Assembly (NCBI GenBank): GCA_900545075.1
Contig: UQXT01000068.1
Coordinates: forward strand, 1-11,067
Direction of reading: 5' to 3'
Length of the DNA stretch: 11,067 nt
Source: an uncultured Collinsella sp.
Lineage (GTDB): Bacteria > Actinomycetota > Coriobacteriia > Coriobacteriales > Coriobacteriaceae
Under the pieces are notes generated by a model. The model did no database searches. It had not been told where the DNA came from and worked only from the letters and a program-made list of their open reading frames with translations. This document shows positions 1 through 6,133 of the stretch, in pieces. Position 1 is the stretch's first letter. Each line of letters opens with the position of its first letter. A program made the translations under genes and the position numbers.

Positions 1-1428
1 GAAGCCAAGCGCACCTGATGTACGCGGGATAATAGTAATCTTCTGCACTGGTGCGGAATTTGTCTGTAGCGCTGCTACAAGCGCATGTCCGACCTCGTGA
101 TACGAAACGATCAGTTTTTCTTTCGTTGAAAGAATACGGTTCTTTTTCTGATAACCAGCAATAACTACTTCAACACTTTCCATTAAATCAGTCTGTGTTG
201 CAAATTTTCTTCCATCACGGACGGCACGGAGTGCTGCCTCGTTGATCATATTGGCAAGTTCTGCACCAGAAGCACCGGATGCCATACGTGCGATCGCATT
301 GTAATCGACATTGTCGCCCACGCGGATGTTTTTCGCATGGACTTTCAGGATTTCCTCACGGCCTTTTAAGTCAGGCAGTTCAACCGGCACACGGCGGTCG
401 AAACGGCCCGGACGAAGAAGTGCCGGGTCCAGGGAATCCGGACGGTTCGTCGCTGCCAGAATGACAACGCCTTTCTTTCCATCGAATCCATCCATCTCGG
501 CAAGCAGCTGGTTCAGGGTCTGCTCACGCTCGTCGTTTCCGGAGAATCCGCCGCCGTCACGTTTTTTGCCGACGGTATCGATCTCATCGATAAAGACGAT
601 ACACGGGGCCTTTTCCTTGGCCTGCTTAAACAGGTCACGAACCTTAGCAGCGCCGCGGCCGACGAACATCTCAACGAACTCAGAGCCCGAAATGCTAAAG
701 AACGGAACACCTGCCTCGCCGGCAACAGCCTTGGCAAGCAGGGTCTTACCGGTACCCGGAGGACCGACAAGAAGAGCACCGCGCGGCAGCTTGGCGCCAA
801 TCTCCTCGTAGCGCTGCGGTTTCTCCAGAAAGTCGACGACCTCCTTGAGGGACTCCTTGGCCTCTTCCTGGCCGGCGACATCCTTAAAGGTCACGCCCAC
901 GTCCTTGGAGGCGATCACGCGAGCACCGGACTTGCCCAGTCCGCCGCCGCCAAAACCGCCGCCACCAAAGTTCATCGACGGGCCGTCATCGCCCATAGCC
1001 TTCTTCATGCGGCGGTTGAGCCACCAGCCGATGAGGAAGAAAATCGCCATGGGAAGGATGAGTGTGAGCAGGTAGTAGGTCATCAGACCCGAGTTTTTAT
1101 CTGGAACGACGGACTCCAGGGACGCACCGGATTCAAGCACGCGATCGGTAAAGCCCGCATCATTCGGCACACCGGTCGTCTTGTAAGCGATGTTCTCGTC
1201 CTCGCCCTTTTTGGTGTAATAAATCGAGTAATCGTCCGTGTTGTACTCGACCTTGTCGACACTCTTCTTATCGAGCGCTTTGACAAACGTCGAATAATCG
1301 GTCTTCGTAATCTGCTGCGTGTGACCGATGTTGGGGAACAGAACGGTCGAGAGCACGAGGTAGACGACGAAGGCGATGAGCACGTAGAGGATCATATTCC
1401 GTCTACGTTTGTTGTCATCCATCTCCAT
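1..1428 (-). CDS. ftsH: ATP-dependent zinc metalloprotease FtsH, 3' end cut by window
   Basis: Membrane-anchored AAA+ protease that unfolds and degrades membrane and some soluble proteins. About 476 residues are visible; the rest of the protease domain lies beyond base 1. Order seen: TM1 at residues ~12-31, an extracytoplasmic stretch, TM2 at ~117-139, a Gly-rich linker, Walker A GPPGTGKT at 222-229 (bases 742-765), Walker B with IDEID, the second region of homology ending in RPGRFDRR, and zinc motif HEVGH at 444-448 (bases 85-99). The pore region reads FVGRGAAK rather than the commoner FVGVGASR. Start choice: the frame opens at an ATG at 1443 directly after an in-frame TAG with no good SD; the ATG at 1428 has GGAG 9 nt upstream and is preferred, and ATG 1422 is also possible. 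G+C by hand count falls from 64% (841-1020) to 45% (1-240), suggesting a mosaic gene. Family call very secure. Confidence 0.96.
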   Translation of the reverse strand, partial: MEMDDNKRRRNMILYVLIAFVVYLVLSTVLFPNIGHTQQITKTDYSTFVKALDKKSVDKVEYNTDDYSIYYTKKGEDENIAYKTTGVPNDAGFTDRVLESGASLESVVPDKNSGLMTYYLLTLILPMAIFFLIGWWLNRRMKKAMGDDGPSMNFGGGGFGGGGLGKSGARVIASKDVGVTFKDVAGQEEAKESLKEVVDFLEKPQRYEEIGAKLPRGALLVGPPGTGKTLLAKAVAGEAGVPFFSISGSEFVEMFVGRGAAKVRDLFKQAKEKAPCIVFIDEIDTVGKKRDGGGFSGNDEREQTLNQLLAEMDGFDGKKGVVILAATNRPDSLDPALLRPGRFDRRVPVELPDLKGREEILKVHAKNIRVGDNVDYNAIARMASGASGAELANMINEAALRAVRDGRKFATQTDLMESVEVVIAGYQKKNRILSTKEKLIVSYHEVGHALVAALQTNSAPVQKITIIPRTSGALGF

Positions 1429-1443
1429 CTGCTTGAACTCCAT

Positions 1444-1520
1444 CTACTGGGGTTGATAATGCTATCTAGAATACCCAACCCAGACGGCGATAAACCGACG
1501 CCGGACACGAAAGGATAGAG
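1444..1520. promoter_or_regulatory. Divergent ftsH/cobO promoter region
   Basis: This 77-base gap separates the divergent ftsH and adenosyltransferase genes, so both promoters should lie here or just inside the genes. A TAGAAT (1467-1472, + strand) reads as TATTCT on the other strand, so overlapping -10 elements are possible, but neither has a convincing -35 partner. GGGTTG (1450-1455) and CAACCC (1476-1481) form a 6-bp inverted repeat around this point and could be an operator. The gap is too short for a cobalamin riboswitch. The assignment is positional and weak. Confidence 0.3.
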
Positions 1521-2006
1521 ATGGCATCACTCGAAGTCGGCAAGGTTCAGATCTATACGGGCGACGGCAAGGGCAAAACCACGGCTGCACTGGGATTGGC
1601 GATGCGCGCCACAGGTTATGGGCTCGACGTACTCATGCTGCAGTTTGCCAAGAAGCTACACTGTGCCGAACACGAAGCCGCGCCGCGCCTGGGGCTGCGT
1701 ATTGTGCAGGCCAATCGCGACACGCCCGAGGCTTGCGCCGCACAGATCATGGAGCTCGCACGCGAGCAGATCTCACAGGTCGACGTTCTGATTTTGGACG
1801 AACTCGGCGAGGCCATGCGCCGCGGCTTTGTGACGCGTGAAGATGTGGAGGGGCTGATCGCGCTGAAGCCTGCCACCACAGAGCTCGTGCTCACCGGCCG
1901 AGGCCTGCTGCCGCTAGCCGACCTCGCGGACCTAGTCACCGAAATGCGCCCCGTCAAACACTACTTTGACGAAGGCCTCCTAGCCCGTCAAGGCATCGAA
2001 TACTAA
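1521..2006 (+). CDS. cobO: Corrinoid (cob(I)yrinic acid a,c-diamide) adenosyltransferase, CobO/BtuR type
   Basis: Transfers the adenosyl group of ATP to the cobalt of a corrinoid, forming the coenzyme B12 form; cytoplasmic. The 161-residue product starts with a strand and an unusual P-loop (residues ~14-20, GDGKGKT) typical of the CobO/CobA/BtuR family. It has the LILDEL motif mid-protein and the family ending VTEMRPVKHYFDEG followed by a GIEY C-terminus. It is shorter than the ~196-residue E. coli BtuR: it lacks the long N-terminal arm, and the usual KGxWxxGE-like stretch after the QF motif is replaced by a shorter KKLHCAEHEAA segment. AAAGGA lies about 7 nt before the ATG. It stands alone, divergent from ftsH and convergent with the MATE gene, so it probably serves salvage or local B12 use rather than a nearby biosynthetic operon (inference). 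Confidence 0.9.
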   Translation: MASLEVGKVQIYTGDGKGKTTAALGLAMRATGYGLDVLMLQFAKKLHCAEHEAAPRLGLRIVQANRDTPEACAAQIMELAREQISQVDVLILDELGEAMRRGFVTREDVEGLIALKPATTELVLTGRGLLPLADLADLVTEMRPVKHYFDEGLLARQGIEY

Positions 2007-2007
2007 T

Positions 2008-2091
2008 TGATCCAAAGGGGACGGAGGAAAACGGATCATCGACATCACGACGGAGAGAAATGATCCGTTTTCCTCCGCCCCCAAGGGATCA
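2008..2091. repeat. 31-bp imperfect inverted repeat between convergent genes (REP/BIME-like, possible bidirectional terminator)
   Basis: Two 31-base arms, 2008-2038 and 2061-2091, are reverse complements at 27 of 31 positions, with a 22-base spacer. The last 17 bases of each arm, CGGAGGAAAACGGATCA when read toward the centre, match exactly. Each arm also begins TGATCC and ends GGATCA, so each is itself bounded by a 6-bp inverted repeat. The element starts one base after the cobO stop, and its other end contains the TGA stop of the MATE gene. A long hairpin would form in either transcript. There is no clear U-run, so intrinsic termination is uncertain. The nested symmetry resembles REP/BIME or short MITE-type repeats; that class is inference. 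Confidence 0.8.
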
Positions 2092-3441
2092 TTTGGCGGT
2101 GGCGCGGCCGAGCCAGTTGCCGCTGTGGTGGTAAATGGTGAACATCGTGGCCGTGATGAGCCAGGTTACGGGGTAAACCAGCAGCAGGTGCTCAAGCGAC
2201 GGATCGAAAGGCATAATCGCAAACACCCAGATCACCCTGAGCACGACAGTACCAAAAATCGTGAGCAGCATGGGCTGCAAGCTCACGCCGGCACCGCGAA
2301 TGGAGCCCGACGCGTTTTCGATAATCGAGAAGATCGCGTAGAACGGCGCGATGAAATGAAGAATCGTCGTGGTGTACGCCGAAATCGAAGCATCGTCGAC
2401 AAACAGACGCGACAACGGACCCGAGAACACCAGCAGCACGGCAGACAGGCCACCAATGAGCATAAACGACAGCACGAGCGACGTATGGTAGCCCTTGCGC
2501 ATGCGCTCATAGTTGCGCGCGCCAAAGTTCTGTGCCGAGAACGTGGTGATCGACACGCCGAGCGCCTCGGTAACCATCCAGACAATGCCATCTAAGCGGC
2601 CCGAAAGACCCCACGCCGTGGTGACATCGGCACCAAACGAGTTGACCGACACCTGAATCAAAACGTTGGAAATCGAATACGCAGCAGACTGAAAGCCAAG
2701 CGGCAGACCACACGAGATCATGCTCTTACAAATGCCAGGATCAATGCCGAGTTTGGACAGCGAAAGCCGCCACGCACCCGGTGCGTGCATCATGCGAATC
2801 ACGATCATCGTGGCGTTGGAGCAAATGGTCAGCGCCACCGCGATGCCGCAGCCCAGCGCCTCCATATGAAGCACGGCAACAAAGATGATATCCAGCACCG
2901 CATTAACAAGGCAGCCGGAAGCGATGATCACAGCAGGCCCGCGCGTGTCGCCCACGGCGCGCAGCAGTGCCGTTCCCATATTGAGCAGCAGCGCCGCAAC
3001 CATGGCGGCAAAATAGCAACGAGCATAGGCCACGCCCTCGGCCAAAAGTTCATGCGGAGTGTTCATAAGTACCAGCATGGGCTCAACGAACACTATGCCA
3101 AGAATCGAGAAAACGATACCGCCCACCAGCGCGAGCGTCATGGCCGTATGGACCGAACGGCTCAGTCGCTCATCATCGTGCTGACCAAAATACTGACCGG
3201 TAATGACCGCGCAGCCGGCGCCGACGCCAACGCAAAAGCCAATGCAGAGCTCGGTGAGCACCATCGTAGCTTGAATGCCACCTAGCGCGAGCTTGCCGCC
3301 AAACTGGCCGACGATATAGGTACCGATAAGCGTGTAGGCCTGCTGAAAAAACGAACTAAAAAAGATGGGAACGCACAGCGAAAGCAGCTGCTGCCAAATA
3401 ACACCCTGCGTTACATCGATAGCCGTAGATTTCTTAGCCAC
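2089..3441 (-). CDS. MATE family multidrug/toxin extrusion transporter
   Basis: Polytopic inner-membrane antiporter that exports organic cations or drugs using an ion gradient; substrate not predictable. The ~450-residue protein has the usual MATE length and about twelve hydrophobic segments in two similar halves. Family-like stretches include LCVPIFFSSFFQQAYTLIGT in TM1, a GAGCAVITGQYFGQ motif after TM2, and LLRAVGDTRGP before TM5, echoed in the second half by GASITTFSAQ-like and ASGSIRGAG segments. Start choice: the frame opens at a TTG (3474) without an SD, whereas GTG at 3441 is preceded by GGGGAGGG (3445-3452), so GTG is preferred although the spacing is short. The TGA stop lies inside the 31-bp inverted repeat. 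It follows trmH on the same strand after 125 bases holding repeats and a hairpin, so it may have its own promoter. Confidence 0.9.
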   Translation of the reverse strand: MAKKSTAIDVTQGVIWQQLLSLCVPIFFSSFFQQAYTLIGTYIVGQFGGKLALGGIQATMVLTELCIGFCVGVGAGCAVITGQYFGQHDDERLSRSVHTAMTLALVGGIVFSILGIVFVEPMLVLMNTPHELLAEGVAYARCYFAAMVAALLLNMGTALLRAVGDTRGPAVIIASGCLVNAVLDIIFVAVLHMEALGCGIAVALTICSNATMIVIRMMHAPGAWRLSLSKLGIDPGICKSMISCGLPLGFQSAAYSISNVLIQVSVNSFGADVTTAWGLSGRLDGIVWMVTEALGVSITTFSAQNFGARNYERMRKGYHTSLVLSFMLIGGLSAVLLVFSGPLSRLFVDDASISAYTTTILHFIAPFYAIFSIIENASGSIRGAGVSLQPMLLTIFGTVVLRVIWVFAIMPFDPSLEHLLLVYPVTWLITATMFTIYHHSGNWLGRATAK

Positions 3442-3464
3442 ACGCCCTCCCCAAAAGCGTACGT

Positions 3465-3530
3465 CAACCGACAAAACAGTAATTAAAGACCTAAGCTAAT
3501 AGCAGCTTAGCACCGACCGACGTCGACCGA
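3465..3530. repeat. Three copies of CRACCGA heptamer upstream of the MATE gene
   Basis: CGACCGA occurs at 3514-3520 and again at 3524-3530, one helical turn (10 bp) apart. A third copy, CAACCGA, lies at 3465-3471; with its three flanking bases, cgtCAACCGA (3462-3471) matches cgtCGACCGA (3521-3530) at 9 of 10 positions. On the transcribed strand these read TCGGTYG. They sit in the leader or promoter of the transporter gene and could be binding sites for a regulator; nothing in the window identifies it. Confidence 0.4.
3491..3510 (-). terminator. 7-bp perfect hairpin between trmH and MATE gene
   Basis: CTAAGCT (3491-3497) and AGCTTAG (3504-3510) are perfect reverse complements around a 6-base loop. 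Read on the minus strand, the hairpin lies 57 bases past the trmH stop and is followed by GTCTTTAATT, a weak T-rich run. It may be a terminator for trmH, or an operator or leader hairpin for the MATE gene that starts 50 bases further on. The stem is AT-rich and short for a strong intrinsic terminator. Confidence 0.4.
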
Positions 3531-3566
3531 AACACCCCGAGTCAGAGCCCGGTGCAAACTATCTGC

Positions 3567-4481
3567 CTAGTGATACAGCCCCGGCCGGTAGTGATACTCG
3601 TTGCTCACGTGCGGGCACAGCTGCCAAAAGGCGACGGCACTCGCCGCGGCCACGTTGAGCGAATCGACCCCGTGCGCCATCGGAATGCGCACGGCTCGGT
3701 CGCAGCCCGCGATAGTCTTGGCGCCCAGGCCGGCACCCTCGGTGCCCATAAAGATCGCCAGGCGGTCAATCTCCTGCAGCACGGGATCGTCCAGCGATAC
3801 GGAATCGTCCGTCAATGCCATGGCAGCACAGGAAAAACCGGCTTCGCGCAGTGCCGCCAGGCCATCGTGCGGCCACACACGAGCCTCGCTGCCAATACGC
3901 GTCCACGGCACCTGAAACACCGTGCCCATGCTCACGCGGGCCGAGCGACGGTACAGCGGGTCGCAGCACGTCGGACTGACCAAAATACCGTCGACATTGA
4001 GCGCGGCGGCCGAGCGGAAAATCGCACCCACGTTCGTGTGGTCGACAATACCCTCGAGCACGCACACGCGCACCGGGCGCTCGCCCGCCGCCTCGACGAC
4101 GCCACCCAAGAACTCATCAACCGGAATCTGCCGCGGGCGACGAAACGCCGCGAGCGCACCGCGCGTCACGTTAAAGCCCGTCAACTGCTCCATGAGCTCC
4201 ATGGAGGCAACGAACACAGGAACCGGACCTGCGCCCTCGCGCACAACCAGGCGCTCAAACAGCGGCATCATCTGGTCGAGCCAGCGTTCGCCCAAAAGAA
4301 AGCTCACCGGCTGGTATCCGGCACGCACCGCGCGCTCGATAACCTTGGCACTCTCAGCGATAAAGATACCCTTTTGGGGCTCCAGCACGCAGCGAAGCTC
4401 GCGCTCGGTCAGTCGCACGTAGGCATCGAGCCGCTCGTCCTCGAGCGAATCAATTCGCAGAACCTCAACGGCATCAGTCAT
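3567..4481 (-). CDS. SpoU/TrmH-family RNA 2'-O-methyltransferase
   Basis: SPOUT-class enzyme that uses S-adenosylmethionine to methylate a ribose 2'-OH in rRNA or tRNA; the exact target cannot be read from sequence. The 304-residue protein has an N-terminal domain (about residues 1-120) that probably binds RNA. The C-terminal knotted catalytic domain has all three SpoU motifs: VDHTNVGAIFRSAAAL (motif 1), FMGTEGAGLG (motif 2) and IPMAHGVDSLNVAAASAV (motif 3). Length fits the TsnR/RlmB/TrmH group. The frame could begin at ATG 4514. ATG 4481 is preferred because AGG lies 5 nt upstream and a possible -10 (TATAGA, 4514-4519 on the minus strand) would place the transcript start inside the longer version. 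It lies downstream of the thyA-dfrA pair on the same strand, separated by 109 bases with a hairpin. Confidence 0.9.
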   Translation of the reverse strand: MTDAVEVLRIDSLEDERLDAYVRLTERELRCVLEPQKGIFIAESAKVIERAVRAGYQPVSFLLGERWLDQMMPLFERLVVREGAGPVPVFVASMELMEQLTGFNVTRGALAAFRRPRQIPVDEFLGGVVEAAGERPVRVCVLEGIVDHTNVGAIFRSAAALNVDGILVSPTCCDPLYRRSARVSMGTVFQVPWTRIGSEARVWPHDGLAALREAGFSCAAMALTDDSVSLDDPVLQEIDRLAIFMGTEGAGLGAKTIAGCDRAVRIPMAHGVDSLNVAAASAVAFWQLCPHVSNEYHYRPGLYH

Positions 4482-4527
4482 AGCAGCCTGCCCGCACCCT
4501 TCTTTACAGCACATCTATACCAAACGA

Positions 4528-4546
4528 GGCGACGCGAAGCGCCGCC
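4528..4546 (-). terminator. dfrA: GC-rich hairpin downstream of dfrA
   Basis: Read on the minus strand, GGCGGCGC and GCGTCGCC pair over 8 bp, including one G-U wobble, around a UUC loop. Only a weak TCGTTTGG tail follows. It lies 44 bases past the dfrA stop and ahead of the methyltransferase gene, so it may end the thyA-dfrA transcript. On the plus strand the wobble becomes an A-C mismatch, which favours function on the minus strand. A smaller perfect 5-bp stem (AGGCG/CGCCT, 4584-4598) overlaps the dfrA stop codon. Confidence 0.45.
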
Positions 4547-4590
4547 CCATGCATTCAATCAACCCGATAATACCGTTCACGCTAGGCGAT

Positions 4591-5109
4591 TTACGCCTCA
4601 ACGCGACGATATGTCACGAACTCATAATCGAGACCCTCGTCACCCTCGCCCGCGGCAATCGTGGCAACCCCTTCGCGCCGCACAACTTCCCACGCGGGAT
4701 CGGCGTCCAAATCGGGAAAGTACGTGTCCACGGCATGAGTGCAATGGTCGTGCGTGACCTCGGCCTCGGCGCAATACGGCAAAAACTGCCGATACACCTC
4801 GCCGCCACCGATCACCCAGGCAACGGGCTCATCGGCAACCGCGGCGAGCGCCTCGTCGATGCTATGCACCACGTCGACGCCCTCGGGAGCAAAGCTCTCG
4901 TCGCGGGTGAGCACGATATTTCGACGGTTCTTGAGCGGACGCCCGCCGGGAAAACTCAGCAGGGTCTTGCGCCCCATAATAACCGGGCAACCTTTGGTGC
5001 ACGCCACAAAATGGCGCATGTCGGCGCGATTGGACACCACCATGTCGCCCTCGCACCCAATGCCCCAATCGTCACACACGGCAACGATAGCAGATAGCTT
5101 ACACGTCAT
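4591..5109 (-). CDS. dfrA: Dihydrofolate reductase
   Basis: Reduces dihydrofolate to tetrahydrofolate with NADPH, recycling the dihydrofolate made by the thymidylate synthase encoded just upstream. The 172-residue length is typical. Seen: WGIG at residues 15-18, the loop carrying acidic Asp30 (E. coli Asp27 equivalent) in NRADMRHF, CPVIMGRKT, RPLKNRRNIVLTR, and the NADPH-binding VIGGGEVYRQFLP. Oddity: the nearly invariant Pro-Trp before the catalytic Asp (E. coli Pro21-Trp22) is Val24-Val25 here. Start: GTG codons at 5118 and 5115 are possible, but ATG 5109 is nine bases past the thyA stop with GGTGG just upstream. The 9-base gap argues for co-transcription with thyA. Family assignment is secure; the symbol follows common usage (also folA). 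Confidence 0.93.
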   Translation of the reverse strand: MTCKLSAIVAVCDDWGIGCEGDMVVSNRADMRHFVACTKGCPVIMGRKTLLSFPGGRPLKNRRNIVLTRDESFAPEGVDVVHSIDEALAAVADEPVAWVIGGGEVYRQFLPYCAEAEVTHDHCTHAVDTYFPDLDADPAWEVVRREGVATIAAGEGDEGLDYEFVTYRRVEA

Positions 5110-5118
5110 GAGCACCAC

Positions 5119-5967
5119 CTACACCGCAATGGGAATGTTCTTGACCTGCGGGCCGTGCTCGTAGCCCTCGACGATCAGGTCATCGGTCGTAAACGCATAG
5201 AAGTCATGCACATCGGGGTTGAGCGTTACCTTGGGTGCCGCAAACTGCGGACGCTCGATAAGTTCGCGGACAATATCGACATGACGGTCGTAGATATGGG
5301 CGTCGGCGATCACATGCAGCAGCTCGCCGGGAATCATATCGATCGACTGCGCAACCATCATCAGCAAGATGGCGTACTGGCACACATTCCAGTTGTTCGC
5401 GGCCAAAATGTCCTGGCTGCGCTGGTTGAGAATCATGTTGAGTGTGGGCTTGTCGTCCTGCGGGCGCTGCGTGACGTTATAGGTCACGCTGTACGCGCAC
5501 GGATACAGGTGCATCTCGGACAAGTCGCTAAACACGTACGTGTTGGTCATGATGCGGCGACTGTACGGTGTGTGCTTAAGATCGTACAGCACTCGGTCCA
5601 TCTGGTCGAAATCGCCCTCGGCATAATGGCTCTTCTGACCAATCTGATAGCCGTAGGCTTTACCGATGGAACCGGTCTCATCGGCCCACTCATCCCAGAT
5701 ATGGCTGTTGAGGTCATGCACGTTATTGGACTTCTTTTGATAGATCCACAGAATCTCGTCCATGGCAGACTTAAGCGCCGTACGACGCAGGGTGAGCGCG
5801 GGGAACTCCTCGCGCAGATCATAGCGCGCCGTGACACCAAAGTTTTTAATGGTATAGGCAGGGGTGCCATCCTCCCACACCGGTCGGACCTTTTGCCCCT
5901 CGGTGGTGGTGCCATGGTCCAAAATATCGCGGCACATGGCTACAAACTGTTGATCAGCCTTGCTCAT
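5119..5967 (-). CDS. thyA: Thymidylate synthase (ThyA)
   Basis: Converts dUMP to dTMP with methylenetetrahydrofolate as methyl donor and reductant, releasing dihydrofolate. The 282-residue protein looks closest to the B. subtilis ThyA/phage phi3T subtype as I recall it (shared GTPAxT, KSNxVxDLN, HIWDxW and NPxVxDFYxFTxDD stretches) rather than to E. coli ThyA. Catalytic Cys157 lies in LYPCAYS; the residue after Cys is Ala, not the His of many ThyA enzymes. Other active-site features are kept: Arg pair YSRR (~135-138), QRSQD at 182-186, Asn in NNWN and the HIY at 224-226. The start ATG has a textbook AGGAGG 5 nt upstream (5972-5977). A frame extending upstream to 6282 runs through the promoter region and is not credible. 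The gene heads a thyA-dfrA pair. Confidence 0.95.
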   Translation of the reverse strand: MSKADQQFVAMCRDILDHGTTTEGQKVRPVWEDGTPAYTIKNFGVTARYDLREEFPALTLRRTALKSAMDEILWIYQKKSNNVHDLNSHIWDEWADETGSIGKAYGYQIGQKSHYAEGDFDQMDRVLYDLKHTPYSRRIMTNTYVFSDLSEMHLYPCAYSVTYNVTQRPQDDKPTLNMILNQRSQDILAANNWNVCQYAILLMMVAQSIDMIPGELLHVIADAHIYDRHVDIVRELIERPQFAAPKVTLNPDVHDFYAFTTDDLIVEGYEHGPQVKNIPIAV

Positions 5968-6001
5968 TGACCCTCCTGTCAGTCGCCTACAAGCGAGATT
6001 C

Positions 6002-6007
6002 ATTGTA
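6002..6007 (-). promoter_or_regulatory. thyA: Candidate -10 element for thyA
   Basis: On the minus strand this reads TACAAT, one base from the TATAAT consensus. It lies 34 bases before the thyA ATG, giving a leader of roughly 28 bases. No good -35 hexamer is visible 16-18 bases upstream, so the promoter is tentative or activator-dependent. Confidence 0.35.
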
Positions 6008-6050
6008 GCCCAGGCGCACGTGGCCCCACAGCCCAAACATAAGCCCTCAT

Positions 6051-6070
6051 TTTCTGACATATGCCAGAAA
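6051..6070. promoter_or_regulatory. Palindromic operator candidate, distal copy
   Basis: TTTCTGACATATGCCAGAAA is a 20-base palindrome with a single mismatched pair. Its core at 6054-6067, CTGACATATGCCAG, differs from the symmetric CTGACATATGTCAG at one position. The second copy of that core lies at 6107-6120. Centre-to-centre distance is 53 bp, about five helical turns, as expected for two dimers bound on the same DNA face. It lies in the divergent thyA/DUF134-fusion region. The binding protein is not identified; the adjacent fusion protein, or an unlinked regulator, are the obvious candidates. Confidence 0.55.
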
Positions 6071-6074
6071 TTCC

Positions 6075-6102
6075 TTGCGCAAATCCGCACGTTCGCTATT
6101 CT
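6075..6102 (+). promoter_or_regulatory. Candidate promoter of the DUF134 fusion gene
   Basis: TTGCGC (6075-6080) and TATTCT (6097-6102), 16 bases apart, could be -35 and -10 elements. Transcription would start near 6109, inside the proximal palindrome, where a bound repressor would block initiation; the distal palindrome would be centred near -48. Both hexamers are only moderate matches. An alternative -35, TTGACA at 6107-6112, lies within the palindrome but has no matching -10 before the gene. Confidence 0.35.
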
Positions 6103-6106
6103 ATTG

Positions 6107-6120
6107 TTGACATATGTCAG
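6107..6120. promoter_or_regulatory. Palindromic operator candidate, proximal copy
   Basis: TTGACATATGTCAG contains a perfect 12-base palindrome (TGACATATGTCA, 6108-6119) and differs from the symmetric CTGACATATGTCAG by one base. It ends 13 bases before the ATG at 6134 and just before the SD GGAG (6125-6128), so a bound protein would cover the likely transcription start. It pairs with the copy at 6054-6067. See that entry for spacing. Confidence 0.55.
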
Positions 6121-6133
6121 ATTTGGAGAGCGT

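Noticed and set aside
1444..1520. Cobalamin riboswitch before the adenosyltransferase gene
   Set aside because: Only 77 bases are available, far less than the roughly 200-base element, and no B12-box-like sequence is seen.
2007..2091. CRISPR repeat or insertion-sequence end
   Set aside because: Only two arms in inverted orientation, no spacer series, no transposase and no evident target-site duplication.
3552..4757. A 401-codon plus-strand open frame opposite the methyltransferase and dfrA end
   Set aside because: Arg/His-rich antisense shadow crossing two well-supported minus-strand genes; no recognisable domain.
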